From NCBI RefSeq assembly GCF_007096635.1, contig NZ_VKAA01000010.1, forward strand, positions 1-64,000: a DNA stretch of 64,000 nt, given 5' to 3'. The number at the start of each line of letters is the position of its first letter. Within the stretch, counting starts at the first letter, position 1. The notes beneath the pieces are model-generated. The model saw only the letters and a list, made by a program, of their open reading frames with translations, made no database searches and was not told the DNA's origin. This document shows, piece after piece, positions 1-9,956 of this stretch. Made by a program: the position numbers and the translations under genes. The stretch comes from Mycolicibacterium sp. 018/SC-01/001 (GTDB lineage Bacteria; Actinomycetota; Actinomycetes; Mycobacteriales; Mycobacteriaceae).

Positions 1-91
1 ACAACCAAACCGCCGACCACTGCTCACTCAGCAACTCCTCACACCACCGGATGTTGCAGTGACCGTATGAATCCGCCCGCCGTTTTCACAG

Positions 92-113
92 CCCGGAATG
101 ATATTCCGCGGGC
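92..113 (-). terminator. possible arcA terminator hairpin
   Basis: An inverted repeat (CGGAAT at 94-99, ATTCCG at 103-108, with flanking CCC/GGG) lies just beyond the arcA stop codon. There is no clear T tract, so termination is only suggested by position. Bases 1-91 hold no gene I can support. Confidence 0.3.
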
Positions 114-120
114 AATGGCG

Positions 121-1338
121 CTAGAGCGGGTCGCGGGCCGCCGGACACGACATGCAGCGTGGCCCGCCGCGACCGGTACCCAGTTCCGATGCCGCGATGG
201 CGAGCACCTCGATACCCGAATCCCGCAGCCGCGCATTGGTTTCGGTGTTGCGCTCGTAGGCGACCACCACACCCGGCGCCAGCGCCAGCGTGTTGTTGCC
301 GTCGTCCCACTGCTCCCGCTCGGCGGTCACCGGATCGAGGCCGGTGTCGATGACCCGGAGCTTTCCGATACCCATTGCGTCCGCCGCCACGTCCACGAAG
401 GGAGCGGCGCGGTCGATGCGCACCCCGTCGGCCGACGACCGAATCGGGAACGCGGTCAACGAGTCGACGATGTTCGGGTACATGACCACGGCATCGGTGT
501 CGACCATCGTGCACACGGTGTCCAGATGCATCTGTGCCCGCTCCTGCGCGATCGGTACCGCGAGCACGGTGTGCGCCAGGCCGTCGTCGAACAGGCTGCG
601 CGCCAACGCTTCCGCGCCTGCGGGTGTGGTGCGCTCGCCGACCCCGACCGCGACGACGCCGGGTCCGAGCAGCAGCACGTCGCCGCCCTCGACCGGCGCC
701 GAGCGGGATTCGTAGGCACGACGCACCCCGAGGAACCGCGGATGGTGGGCGTAGATCAGATCGGTCAGCGACGTCTCGCGCACGCGCGCGTGCATGGACA
801 GCGACGTGATCGCCACCCGCGGGCCGATCCAGAAGGACGAGTCGCGGGTGAACAGCAGATTGGGCAGCGGGTCGATGACGAAATCCCCGCCGTGGTGCAT
901 GCGGCGCACCAGCGACAGCTCGTTCTCCCCGAACGGCAGCTCATCGAACGTCATGCCGGCCATCAGCACATGCGCCAGCGCGGCCGGGTCCAGCGTGCGC
1001 AGATAGGTCGAGAGTTCTTGCGCCAGAGGCACTCCCAAGCGACGCGCGTCCACGGCGGCCGAGATGCCGTGCATGCGCGCTGCGCCGCTGTGGGCGAGCG
1101 CCTGACTGAGCAGATCACCCAGCAGCAGCACCTCCACCCCGCGGGAGCGCAGGAGATCGGCGAACGCATCGTGTTCTTCCTGCGCCCGGCCCACCCAGGG
1201 CAAGCCGTCGAACAGCAACGTGTCGTTGTTGCGCGGCGTCAACCGTTTCAGCTCGGCGCCGGGACGGTGCAGGATCACCGTCCGAAGCCTGCCGACCTCC
1301 GAATTGCACCCGAGCACCGCGTCTGTCACAACTAGCAC
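121..1338 (-). CDS. arcA: arginine deiminase
   Basis: Hydrolyses L-arginine to citrulline and ammonia in the cytosol, the first step of the arginine deiminase route; 405 residues, the usual length. The guanidino-modifying fold is shown by FTRDSS, EGGD, the HLDT block (usual HxD histidine region) and, close to the C terminus, RCMSCP, in which Cys395 would be the nucleophile. No ornithine carbamoyltransferase or carbamate kinase gene is adjacent, so it stands alone as in other mycobacteria. It is divergent from the SoxR-type gene with only 35 bases between the two starts, so the two promoters must overlap and regulation by that protein is possible. Function is confident; physiological role is inferred. 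Confidence 0.93.
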   Translation of the reverse strand: MLVVTDAVLGCNSEVGRLRTVILHRPGAELKRLTPRNNDTLLFDGLPWVGRAQEEHDAFADLLRSRGVEVLLLGDLLSQALAHSGAARMHGISAAVDARRLGVPLAQELSTYLRTLDPAALAHVLMAGMTFDELPFGENELSLVRRMHHGGDFVIDPLPNLLFTRDSSFWIGPRVAITSLSMHARVRETSLTDLIYAHHPRFLGVRRAYESRSAPVEGGDVLLLGPGVVAVGVGERTTPAGAEALARSLFDDGLAHTVLAVPIAQERAQMHLDTVCTMVDTDAVVMYPNIVDSLTAFPIRSSADGVRIDRAAPFVDVAADAMGIGKLRVIDTGLDPVTAEREQWDDGNNTLALAPGVVVAYERNTETNARLRDSGIEVLAIAASELGTGRGGPRCMSCPAARDPL

Positions 1339-1373
1339 CGTAGCGGGAAAGCGACCTCAACTAGGGTTTACCT

Positions 1374-1808
1374 ATGACCAGGGCGCAGGAGCTCACACCG
1401 GGTGATATGTCGCTGCGCAGCGGCGTGGCGGTGTCGGCGCTGCACTTCTACGAGCGCGAAGGGCTCATCACCAGCCGGCGCACGAGCGGTAATCAGCGCC
1501 GCTATGCCCGCGAGACGCTGCGCCGGGTCGCGTTCATCCGGATGTCCCAGCGCCTGGGCATCCCGCTGGCACGCATCCGCGAGGCGCTGGCGACGCTGCC
1601 GAACGACAGGACGCCGACGAGCAAGGACTGGGCGCGGCTGTCCGCGGGCTGGCGCGAGGATCTGGACCAGCGCATCGTGCACCTCGAGAGACTCCGGGAC
1701 AACCTCGCCGGCTGTATCGGCTGTGGCTGCCTGTCGCTGAAGACGTGCACGCTCGCCAATCCTGACGACGTGCTCTCCGCCGAGGGGCCGGGGGCCGCGC
1801 GCCTGTAG
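1374..1808 (+). CDS. soxR: SoxR-type MerR-family redox regulator
   Basis: DNA-binding redox-sensing activator, 144 residues. The N-terminal winged helix-turn-helix (about residues 12-45, with HFYEREGLI) is typical of MerR proteins. The C-terminal cluster C114-x2-C117-x-C119-x5-C125 is the SoxR [2Fe-2S] signature. The ATG lies next to the sequence ctagggtttacct and there is no purine-rich ribosome site, so a short leader or leaderless message is possible. Actinobacterial SoxR proteins usually answer redox-active small molecules rather than general superoxide; the divergent arcA is the only close candidate target here. A CCTCAAC half-site lies in the 35-base divergent gap, but I do not see a full SoxR palindrome. 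Confidence 0.9.
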   Translation: MTRAQELTPGDMSLRSGVAVSALHFYEREGLITSRRTSGNQRRYARETLRRVAFIRMSQRLGIPLARIREALATLPNDRTPTSKDWARLSAGWREDLDQRIVHLERLRDNLAGCIGCGCLSLKTCTLANPDDVLSAEGPGAARL

Positions 1809-1814
1809 ACCGCA

Positions 1815-1830
1815 TCGAACGCGTGTGCGA
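1815..1830 (+). promoter_or_regulatory. SOS-box-like LexA site before alkB-like gene
   Basis: TCGAAC-GCGT-GTGCGA matches the mycobacterial SOS box TCGAAC-N4-GTTCGA at 11 of 12 fixed bases. It is followed directly by TAAAGT (1831-1836), a good -10 element, which would put transcription start at or next to the ATG at 1843. A LexA-bound site here would cover the promoter. Confidence 0.6.
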
Positions 1831-1842
1831 TAAAGTGGCCGC

Positions 1843-2451
1843 ATGGAGCAGGCGGTGCAGAGCTCTCTGTTCGACCAGGCCGATCGGCGCGAGCTGGGCA
1901 ACGGGGCGTGGCTGGAAGTGCGCTCCGGCTGGCTCGCCCAGGACGGCGTCTGTGACGACGGGCTGTTCGACGAGCTGCGCGAGGTGATCCCGTGGCGGTC
2001 CGAGCGCCGGCAGATGTACGACCGGGTGCTCGACGTGCCGCGGCTGGTCAGCTTCCATCACCTGCTCGACGAGCCCGCACCCCACCCGCGGCTGAAGCAG
2101 TTGCGACGGCGGCTCAACGACGCCTACGCCGGTGAGCTGGGCGAGCCGTTCGTGACGGCGGGACTGTGCCTGTACCGCGACGGCAACGACAGCGTCGCGT
2201 GGCACGGCGACAACATCGGCCGCAGCCGGACCGACGACACGATGGTGGCGATCGTCGGACTCGGCGCGACGCGCGTGTTCGCGCTGCGCCCCCGTGGCGG
2301 CGGCCCGTCGCTGCGCATCCGGCACGGCCACGGCGACCTGCTCGTGATGGGCGGCTCCTGCCAACGCACCTGGGAGCACGCGATTCCCAAGACGACGCGG
2401 CCGACGGGTCCCCGGATCAGCATCCAGTTCCGGCCGCACGATGTCCGTTAG
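1843..2451 (+). CDS. AlkB-like 2-oxoglutarate/Fe(II) dioxygenase
   Basis: Predicted oxidative demethylase for alkylated DNA bases, 202 residues, the normal size of AlkB proteins. The iron triad is visible as H121-x-D123 (in WHGDN) and H179 (in EHAIPK); R191 and R197 in RISIQFR are placed to bind 2-oxoglutarate and substrate. The preceding soxR gene ends 34 bases upstream, but a SOS-box-like site and a separate -10 element lie in between, so it probably has its own DNA-damage promoter and may be translated from a leaderless message. Its stop overlaps the stop region of the convergent lipoprotein gene. It corresponds by position to M. tuberculosis Rv1000c. Confidence 0.87.
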   Translation: MEQAVQSSLFDQADRRELGNGAWLEVRSGWLAQDGVCDDGLFDELREVIPWRSERRQMYDRVLDVPRLVSFHHLLDEPAPHPRLKQLRRRLNDAYAGELGEPFVTAGLCLYRDGNDSVAWHGDNIGRSRTDDTMVAIVGLGATRVFALRPRGGGPSLRIRHGHGDLLVMGGSCQRTWEHAIPKTTRPTGPRISIQFRPHDVR

Positions 2452-3110
2452 CCCTTGACGGCCTCCACGGCCTTCGTGACGAGATCGCGGGCGCGCCCGG
2501 TGTCGATATGCGCGACGGGCCGGTCGGCCTCGACGAGCGGGTTCGCCGTGACGATCACGATGAACGTGCCGAAGTGCGCGACGTAGTTGTACAGCTCACC
2601 GGTGCGCGGCCCCTCGGCGGTGACCGTCTGCAGCACCCGGTGGGTGCCGACCGTCTGGACCCCGTCGACGTCGGGCGCGTCGACCACTTCGACGAGCCCG
2701 CGGATGCCCGCCCCCGCGAGCGTGACCTTGCGGCACTGGTCGGTGGGCGTCGGCACGGGGACCGGCTCGGAGGTCTCGACCGCGATCGCGACGTAGCGCA
2801 CACCCTCGCCCTCGGCGGTCAGCGCCGCCATGTTGCCCTTGACGTCGGGAGGCACGGCTTGCTGCTGGGCGGCCTTCCCGCAGTCGGCAGGGTCGAATGT
2901 CAGCCCGGCAGGCAGCTTTTGGCCGCTGAGCAAGCGCGGATCGATCGCTGCCGGTCCGGCGTCCTTCACGGTGAACGGCGCCGGGAAATCGCTTCTGAGC
3001 TCTTTCACACGGGTGATGTCGGCGTGGGAGTAGTCCTCGGTTTTCCCGCCGGAACACGATGCCAGCAGTCCCGCGCACAGGAGCAGAGTCACCGACTTCG
3101 AGTACGACAT
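2448..3110 (-). CDS. lipoprotein, DUF5642-like
   Basis: Secreted, lipid-anchored protein of about 220 residues with no assigned activity. A signal peptide ends in the lipobox LLASC, after which the mature chain is soluble. I chose the ATG at 3110 because TACATT (3123-3118 on this strand) is a good -10 element seven bases before it, which would make the message leaderless; a TTG three codons upstream also exists. The C-terminal half (THRVLQTV followed by YVAHFGTFIVIVT) resembles the same region of the neighbouring lipoprotein, suggesting two paralogs of one mycobacterial family. The DUF5642 assignment is from memory of family appearance. Confidence 0.72.
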   Translation of the reverse strand: MSYSKSVTLLLCAGLLASCSGGKTEDYSHADITRVKELRSDFPAPFTVKDAGPAAIDPRLLSGQKLPAGLTFDPADCGKAAQQQAVPPDVKGNMAALTAEGEGVRYVAIAVETSEPVPVPTPTDQCRKVTLAGAGIRGLVEVVDAPDVDGVQTVGTHRVLQTVTAEGPRTGELYNYVAHFGTFIVIVTANPLVEADRPVAHIDTGRARDLVTKAVEAVKG

Positions 3111-3138
3111 CGCCGCCAATGTACCGGGCCTCCGGCGC

Positions 3139-3846
3139 TCAGCCGCGCAGCGCAGCCACGGTTTCGGTCAGCAGGTGCGCCGCGAAGTCGGGCCTCAGGG
3201 GGGACTGCACCGACCCGGGATCGGTGACCAGCGACACGATGCACACGTAATCGTCGAGGGAGGCGATGTACGTCTCGGCATGCAATCGGGTTTCGGTACC
3301 GCCCTCGACGACTGTCCGTGTGTCGGTGCGCATGCCGACCACCTCGGCATCGGTGATGACAGGTGCCGGGGTGGCGACGACGGTGGCCGTCGTCGGTCCC
3401 GCGGTCACGGTCCACCGGGCACACTCGGACGGCAGGGGGTCGCTGCCGTCGGGTTTGCGGGCGATCATCGCGTAGGCGATGCCCCCCGGCCCGGACCCCG
3501 ACCAGCCCCGCGTCGTCGACGCGTCGGCAGCCGGGGCGCCCAGCGCAGCGCACTGCGGTGGGTCCGTGACGGCGAGAACCCGCATGCCCCACAACGCCAC
3601 CGGTGCCGGCGGGCCCTGATACGCGGCGAACTCGTAACCGTCGGGCAGGGCGGCGCGACTGCGCTCGATGCGTGCCGGATTGACCACCGCGACATGCCCG
3701 GCAGAGGTGGTCGTCACGGGTATTGGCGGTGCAGCGGAACCACAGCCTGCCGACAGCGCCGCCACCACCACAGCAACCATGCTGAGGGCGGACCGCACGT
3801 GCTGTTGATACCACGCCTGCGGGCCCGGCCGGCCGATCGACACCAT
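3139..3846 (-). CDS. lipoprotein, DUF5642-like paralog
   Basis: Putative exported lipoprotein of 235 residues. The hydrophobic stretch ends in LSAGC, a good lipobox. From the ATG at 3846 the N-terminal region before the hydrophobic core is long for a signal peptide; a GTG at 3798 would give a tidier one, so the start is uncertain. The C-terminal domain shares the pattern of a repeated Thr/Val-rich strand, YIASLDDYVCIVSL and an amphipathic last helix with the next gene downstream, which lies 28 bases away on the same strand; the two may be co-transcribed. No enzymatic motif is visible. Confidence 0.68.
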   Translation of the reverse strand: MVSIGRPGPQAWYQQHVRSALSMVAVVVAALSAGCGSAAPPIPVTTTSAGHVAVVNPARIERSRAALPDGYEFAAYQGPPAPVALWGMRVLAVTDPPQCAALGAPAADASTTRGWSGSGPGGIAYAMIARKPDGSDPLPSECARWTVTAGPTTATVVATPAPVITDAEVVGMRTDTRTVVEGGTETRLHAETYIASLDDYVCIVSLVTDPGSVQSPLRPDFAAHLLTETVAALRG

Positions 3847-3923
3847 GTCGACGGGCGTCGCAGCGACGGGTCGGCCTGTGCGGCCGGTTATGCTCGCGCT
3901 GCCACCGGCGGACAGGAGACGAC

Positions 3924-4628
3924 ATGACCACCTCTGCGCGGGCCGGGCTCATCGCACTGGCCGCCCTGACGCTCGGCGTCGGACTGTCGGCATGCTCGTC
4001 CGAGACGTCGGGCACCGCATCGAGCAGCTCGTCCTCAGCCTCCTCGGCGACCTCGTCGGCGCAAGCCGCCCCGCCGACCTCGAGCGCTCCGCCGGCGCCC
4101 ATCGTCACCCTCGCCGACTACATCCGGGACAACAGCATCGTCGAGACGCCGGTGCAACCCGGCGATGCGGGCTCGCCGACCATCGAACTGCCCACTCCCA
4201 GGGGCTGGGAGGAGATGACGGATGCACCCGAGGGCGCGTATTCGGCGTTGACGTTCACCGGCGACCCGGACAACCCCACCGCGGCGGCCGACCCGGCCAC
4301 CGTCGTCACCAAGGTGGTCAAGCTGACCGGCAATGTCGACCCGGCGAAGGTGCTGGAGGTGGCATCGGGCGAATTGCGCAGCCTCCCGGGATTCGAGGGT
4401 CCGGCAGGTGGTCAGCCCAACAAGCTCAGCGGCTTCGACGCCTCGGTGATCGGCGGGACCTACAGCAAGGACGGCGCATCACGGATGATCGCGCAGAAGA
4501 CCGTGGTCATCCCCGGCCAGGACGGCCTGTACGTGCTGCAGATCAACGCCGACGGTAGCCAGGACGATGCCTACGCGCTGATGGATGCGACGTCGACGAT
4601 CGACGACCAGGCCAAGATCACGCCGTAG
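3924..4628 (+). CDS. LpqN/LpqT-family lipoprotein
   Basis: Exported lipoprotein of 234 residues. The signal peptide ends in GLSAC (lipobox), followed by a Ser/Ala/Pro-rich linker (about residues 25-60) and a compact domain with the LpqN-type features YIRDN, PTPRGWEEM and the closing QKTVVIPGQDG. Proteins of this family sit on the outer face of the plasma membrane; one member has been reported to bind cell-envelope lipid-transport factors, but no activity can be read from the sequence. It is preceded by a good ribosome site (ggacaggagac) and is divergent from the DUF5642-like lipoprotein pair. Confidence 0.82.
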   Translation: MTTSARAGLIALAALTLGVGLSACSSETSGTASSSSSSASSATSSAQAAPPTSSAPPAPIVTLADYIRDNSIVETPVQPGDAGSPTIELPTPRGWEEMTDAPEGAYSALTFTGDPDNPTAAADPATVVTKVVKLTGNVDPAKVLEVASGELRSLPGFEGPAGGQPNKLSGFDASVIGGTYSKDGASRMIAQKTVVIPGQDGLYVLQINADGSQDDAYALMDATSTIDDQAKITP

Positions 4629-4632
4629 CGCG

Positions 4633-6485
<1,853 letters not shown>

Positions 6486-6585
6486 CTACGGGCGTGCCGC
6501 GATGCCCGGCAAGCAACGGCGACAAGCGACCGATGTGACGACACCCATATTGCTAGGGCACTAACTATTAGGCCACGATGGATCG

Positions 6586-7071
6586 GTGACCGCCGCTGCA
6601 GACATCGACCCCCTCGCGCTGGAACACCAGGTCTGCTTCGCGCTCGCGGTCACCAACCGCGCGGTGCTGGCGGTGTACCGCCCGCTGCTGGAACCGCTCG
6701 GCCTGACCCATCCGCAATATCTGGTGATGCTCGCGCTGTGGGACCACCGCAAGGCAGCCGGAGACGGCCACCCACCCCTGTCGGTCAAACAGATCGCCAC
6801 GGCTCTGCAACTGGATTCGGCCACACTGTCGCCGATGCTCAAACGCCTCGAAGCCCTGGGGCTGATCACCCGCAGCCGCAGCGCGACCGACGAGCGGGCC
6901 ACCGATGTCGATCTGACGCGGGACGGCATGGCCCTGCGCGAGCGGGCGCTGGCGATCCCCGCCGCGGTGGTGACCCGACTGGGTGTCGACCTGGCCGAAC
7001 TCGAACTGCTGCGCACTACTCTGACCCGCGTCAACAACGCCGCACTGGCCGCCGGCGCCTTGCACGCCTGA
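6586..7071 (+). CDS. OhrR-type MarR-family regulator
   Basis: Winged-helix repressor of 161 residues. The N-terminal motif LEHQVCFAL places Cys17 where OhrR proteins carry the peroxide-reactive cysteine, and the following HPQYLVMLALWDH block and DERATDVDLT wing are characteristic. OhrR represses an organic hydroperoxide reductase (ohr) until its cysteine is oxidised; no ohr gene is next to it here. Start is a GTG at 6586, because the ATG at 6578 runs into a stop at once. The promoter region contains ctaactattag (6561-6571), a small A+T-rich inverted repeat that could be its operator, but this is weak. Confidence 0.82.
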   Translation: MTAAADIDPLALEHQVCFALAVTNRAVLAVYRPLLEPLGLTHPQYLVMLALWDHRKAAGDGHPPLSVKQIATALQLDSATLSPMLKRLEALGLITRSRSATDERATDVDLTRDGMALRERALAIPAAVVTRLGVDLAELELLRTTLTRVNNAALAAGALHA

Positions 7072-7094
7072 ACCCCACGATCCGAGGAGCCGAC

Positions 7095-7511
7095 ATGTCC
7101 GCCGACAAGCCCAATCCCTGGCAGTACTTCACCTACATCTACGGTCGGCGCCTGCCGGCGTCGATGAAGCGGTGGGTGGCCGAGGATCTCGCCGGCGAGG
7201 GTGCCGTGCGTCGGCACATGATCCGCTATTCGATCCCGCCGATCTTCGTGCTGGCCCCGTTCTGGCTGATCCCGGTCAACCTCTACATGCACCTGGAGAT
7301 GACGGCGCCCATCTACGTCTGGGCTGTTCTGATGGCGCTGGCGTTGAACAAGCCATGGCGCAGGCACCGGTTGGCCGCGCACGGCTTGGACCCCAATCTC
7401 GTCGACGTCATCAAGCGCAAGAAGCAGGCGCAGATGCACGAGGACTATGCCCGCAGGTTCGGCGCCCGACCCGAGTCCGCCGACTGGCAGCAGAACTCGA
7501 GCCCGTTCTGA
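7095..7511 (+). CDS. DUF5313 membrane protein
   Basis: Small membrane protein of 138 residues found in mycobacteria. It opens with NPWQYFTYIYGRRLPASM and a charged stretch, then has two adjacent hydrophobic segments (about residues 46-66 and 70-85) and ends in a basic, soluble tail. The ATG at 7095 is preceded by cgaggagccgac. It follows the OhrR-type gene by 23 bases on the same strand and may share its transcript. No function can be assigned. Confidence 0.75.
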   Translation: MSADKPNPWQYFTYIYGRRLPASMKRWVAEDLAGEGAVRRHMIRYSIPPIFVLAPFWLIPVNLYMHLEMTAPIYVWAVLMALALNKPWRRHRLAAHGLDPNLVDVIKRKKQAQMHEDYARRFGARPESADWQQNSSPF

Positions 7512-7523
7512 CCGGCCGGCGGA

Positions 7524-8237
7524 TCAGCCCAGGCCGGGTGTCGGCACGAGCACCTCGGTGATGTTGCCGTCGACAGTGACCTGATTGGCGGGGTCGTTGA
7601 CGTTGATGTCGGAATAGTCGGTGTGCCGCTTGCTCATCTGGCCGTCGATCGAGCGTTCGTCGCCGGGGATGTAGTAGCAGAACCCGTCCCACTTGCGGCA
7701 GATGTCGACCACCTTGTAGGGGGTGTTCGGCGGGATGCCGAACCCCTGGGCCGCCCGCCAGCGGTTCTTGCCCTCCGGATCGGAGTAGACGAACCCGGTG
7801 CCGGCGCGTTCGGGCGACCCGGTGGTGACGAACCGCAGCTCGCTTGGCGGCGGCGCGGTCGGATCGAACGAGAACTGGCGCAGCCACCGGTTGATGATGT
7901 TGGAACCCAGCGAGTGGCCGAACACGATCTTGGGCCCTGGGGTGTTCCTGATCCAGGCATCCAGCCTCGCCACTCCGTCGTCGAGGCTGGCCTGCCCGAT
8001 GGCGGGGCCGGCGAGCCCGACGTTCAGGTAGTCGATCGGCTCGCAGACATTGGGCGCCGCGCACAGCGAGCCGTGGAGCTGCTGCATGGTGCGCCCCGGA
8101 TTGTCGAGCGCACCGGCCAGCACCCCCACTCGCGCACCGGACCCGGCGCCGTCGTCGACATCGGCGTGGGCGATCGCAGGGGTGACGCCGAACAGCGCCA
8201 TCATCACGGTCGCGAGAACCACCAATCGTGCTCTCAT
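7524..8237 (-). CDS. secreted PE-PPE-domain serine hydrolase
   Basis: Exported alpha/beta-hydrolase of 237 residues. A Sec signal peptide (about residues 1-26, ending AIAHA) is followed by the PE-PPE-domain pattern: an early VLAGALDNPGR strand, the nucleophile elbow GHSLGS, and late VVDICRKWDGFCYYIP. Such domains act as esterases or thioesterases on acyl substrates of the mycobacterial envelope, here without a PE or PPE N-terminal part. It faces the DUF5313 gene convergently with 12 bases between stops. The assignment to hydrolase is confident from the serine motif; the substrate is unknown. Confidence 0.8.
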   Translation of the reverse strand: MRARLVVLATVMMALFGVTPAIAHADVDDGAGSGARVGVLAGALDNPGRTMQQLHGSLCAAPNVCEPIDYLNVGLAGPAIGQASLDDGVARLDAWIRNTPGPKIVFGHSLGSNIINRWLRQFSFDPTAPPPSELRFVTTGSPERAGTGFVYSDPEGKNRWRAAQGFGIPPNTPYKVVDICRKWDGFCYYIPGDERSIDGQMSKRHTDYSDINVNDPANQVTVDGNITEVLVPTPGLG

Positions 8238-8303
8238 CGCGTCTTCCCTCGTGCCGGCTGAATACGGGCTCTGGTAACTGCATCGCAGTCCCAGGCCACA
8301 AGG

Positions 8304-9281
8304 TTACGTCCGCGACGGATATGCGTGCACGAGCGCAGACGCCAGCTTCGGCACCGCATGCGTGAGCGTGTGTTCAGCCTCGTGCGCGATGCGATGCGCG
8401 TCGGCGAGACTGACGGCCGGGTCGATGTCGAGTTCGGCGTCAGCGTGGAGCCGGTGCCCGATCCACCGCATCTTCACGCTGCGGACGGCGGTCACACCGG
8501 GTTCGGCCGCCAACGCCGCCTCGGCGGTGTCGACGAATCGCGGATCGACCCCGTCCATGAGACGACGGAAGATGTCACGGATCGCCGTGCGCAGCACCGC
8601 GAGGATGGCGACGGTGATCACGAGCCCGATGATCGGGTCGGCGAGCGGGATGCCCAGCGCAGCACCACCGGCGCCGAACAGCACGGCCAACGAGGTGAAA
8701 CCATCTGTGCGAGCGTGCAATCCATCGGCCACGAGCGCAGCCGAGCCGATCTTTCTCCCCACGCGGATTCGGTACAGGGCGACCCACTCGTTGCCGAGGA
8801 AGCCGACCAGGCCCGCGACTGCCACCCAGCCCACATGCGAGATGGGCACCGGGTTGATCAGCCGGCGCACCGATTCGACCCCCGCGATGACGGCGGACAG
8901 CGCGATCATCGCGACGACGAACAAGCCGGCGATGTCCTCGGCCCGGCCGAACCCGTAGGTGTAGCGCCGCGTCGCCGCCTTGGTGCCGAGGGCGAATGCG
9001 ACCCACAACGGGATCGCGGTCAGCGCGTCGGAGAAATTGTGGATGGTGTCGGCGAGCAGCGCCACCGACCCCGAGACGGTGACGATGCCGATCTGGGCGA
9101 GCGCTGTCGCACCCAGGACGAGCAGGCTGACCTTCACTGCGCGAATGCCGGCAACGCTCGATTCCAGGGCGTCGTCGATGCTGTCGCTCGCATCGTGGCT
9201 GTGCGGGGCGAAGATCTCACGCAGCGCGGAGCCGACGGTGCCATCGTGATCGTGGTGGTCGTGATCGTGATGGTGCGTCAT
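8304..9281 (-). CDS. cation diffusion facilitator metal efflux protein
   Basis: Proton-driven divalent metal exporter of the plasma membrane, 325 residues. It begins with a histidine/aspartate-rich tail (MTHHHDHDHHDHDG), has six predicted transmembrane segments, a HNFSDAL motif in the second and DGLHARTD in the fifth, which together form the transport site (zinc-type HxxxD pattern), and a C-terminal cytoplasmic metal-sensing domain with conserved histidines. It overlaps the stop of the upstream ArsR-type regulator (ATGA at 9278-9281), so the pair is a co-translated metal-response unit. Zinc is the most likely substrate, but cobalt, nickel or iron cannot be excluded. Confidence 0.92.
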   Translation of the reverse strand: MTHHHDHDHHDHDGTVGSALREIFAPHSHDASDSIDDALESSVAGIRAVKVSLLVLGATALAQIGIVTVSGSVALLADTIHNFSDALTAIPLWVAFALGTKAATRRYTYGFGRAEDIAGLFVVAMIALSAVIAGVESVRRLINPVPISHVGWVAVAGLVGFLGNEWVALYRIRVGRKIGSAALVADGLHARTDGFTSLAVLFGAGGAALGIPLADPIIGLVITVAILAVLRTAIRDIFRRLMDGVDPRFVDTAEAALAAEPGVTAVRSVKMRWIGHRLHADAELDIDPAVSLADAHRIAHEAEHTLTHAVPKLASALVHAYPSRT

Positions 9282-9676
9282 GCCCGCTGCTCCCGGTTCG
9301 TTTCGGGGTGCAACTCAGCGAGCTCGGAGTCGTCGCGGTGGTGGCCGGGGACGCCGGGTCCGGCGTGCTCGGCGTTGAAGACCGCATCGGTGACCAGCTG
9401 CCGCACGTGTTCGTTGTCGAGGCTGTAGAAGATCGTGGTGCCTTCGCGGCGGGTGCGGACCAGCCGTGCCATCCGCAGCTTCGCGAGGTGCTGGGACACC
9501 GACGGCGCGGGCTTGCCGATGTGGGCGGCGAGATCGTTGACCGACATCTCCCTGCTGCTCAACGCCCACAGCACCTGGACGCGCGTGGCATCGGCGAGCA
9601 TGCGGAAGACCTCGACGACCAGATCGACCTGGTCGTCCGGAAGCCGACGGGTGCATCCTCCACTATCTGCATGCAT
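9278..9676 (-). CDS. ArsR/SmtB-family metal-sensing repressor
   Basis: Winged-helix repressor of 132 residues. The HTH core reads MLADATRVQVLWALS through PAPSVSQHLAKLRMARLV. The cysteine site of ArsR/CadC-type proteins (ELCVCDL) is absent; instead the last helix carries DNEH and NAEH followed by a GHH tail, so metal is probably bound in an alpha-5-type site, as in NmtR, KmtR or CzrA. It is the first gene of the unit and is coupled to the exporter. A run of A+T-rich sequence with tatctgcatgcatacgcagata at its 5' side (about 9664-9685) forms an inverted repeat that includes the start region and is a plausible operator. Confidence 0.87.
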   Translation of the reverse strand: MHADSGGCTRRLPDDQVDLVVEVFRMLADATRVQVLWALSSREMSVNDLAAHIGKPAPSVSQHLAKLRMARLVRTRREGTTIFYSLDNEHVRQLVTDAVFNAEHAGPGVPGHHRDDSELAELHPETNREQRA

Positions 9677-9685
9677 ACGCAGATA
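9664..9685 (-). promoter_or_regulatory. inverted repeat, candidate ArsR operator
   Basis: TATCTGC at 9664-9670 and GCAGATA at 9679-9685 form a perfect 7-base inverted repeat centred on a CATGCATACG core. It spans the start codon (9676) of the metal-sensing repressor, where an autoregulatory operator would lie. The assignment is by symmetry and position only. Confidence 0.55.
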
Positions 9686-9831
9686 TTAAAAAGCAAATTG
9701 GTGCGCCGCAACGTGAGTTTGTTGGGGCGAGCAGTCGCGAACTCGAGTGAATCGCGGCGCGACATGCTCGACTTCGCGTCTGCTCGCCGAAGACACCCCG
9801 AGCGGGGATCGATCCGATCGATGAAATGTTG

Positions 9832-9904
9832 TGGAGCTAAGGGGAATCGAACCCCTGACCTACTCGATGCGAACGAGTCGCGCTACCAACTGCGCCATAG
9901 CCCC
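9832..9904 (-). tRNA. tRNA-Ala (anticodon CGC)
   Basis: A 73-base cloverleaf read on the minus strand. The acceptor stem GGGGCTA pairs with TAGCTCC and includes the G3-U70 pair that defines alanine tRNAs. The anticodon stem ACTCG/CGAGT encloses the loop TTCGCAT, giving anticodon CGC. The T arm contains GGTTCGATTCC. The terminal CCA is not encoded. Confidence 0.96.
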
Positions 9905-9956
9905 TGATACCGGTAGCAGGCTACCAGCCGCCGGTCACCGGCAGAAATCGCCTGGA

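Noticed and set aside
1..70. Possible 3' end of a plus-strand gene at the left edge
   Set aside because: A frame ending at 68-70 is open, but too short to recognise, and a weak start context on the other strand is equally possible.
67..1335. 422-codon open frame opposite arcA
   Set aside because: Arg/Gly/His-rich shadow of the arginine deiminase gene; the arcA active-site motifs are on the other strand.
1340..1373. SoxR operator between arcA and soxR
   Set aside because: Only a CCTCAAC half-site is present; the opposite half does not match the SoxR palindrome.
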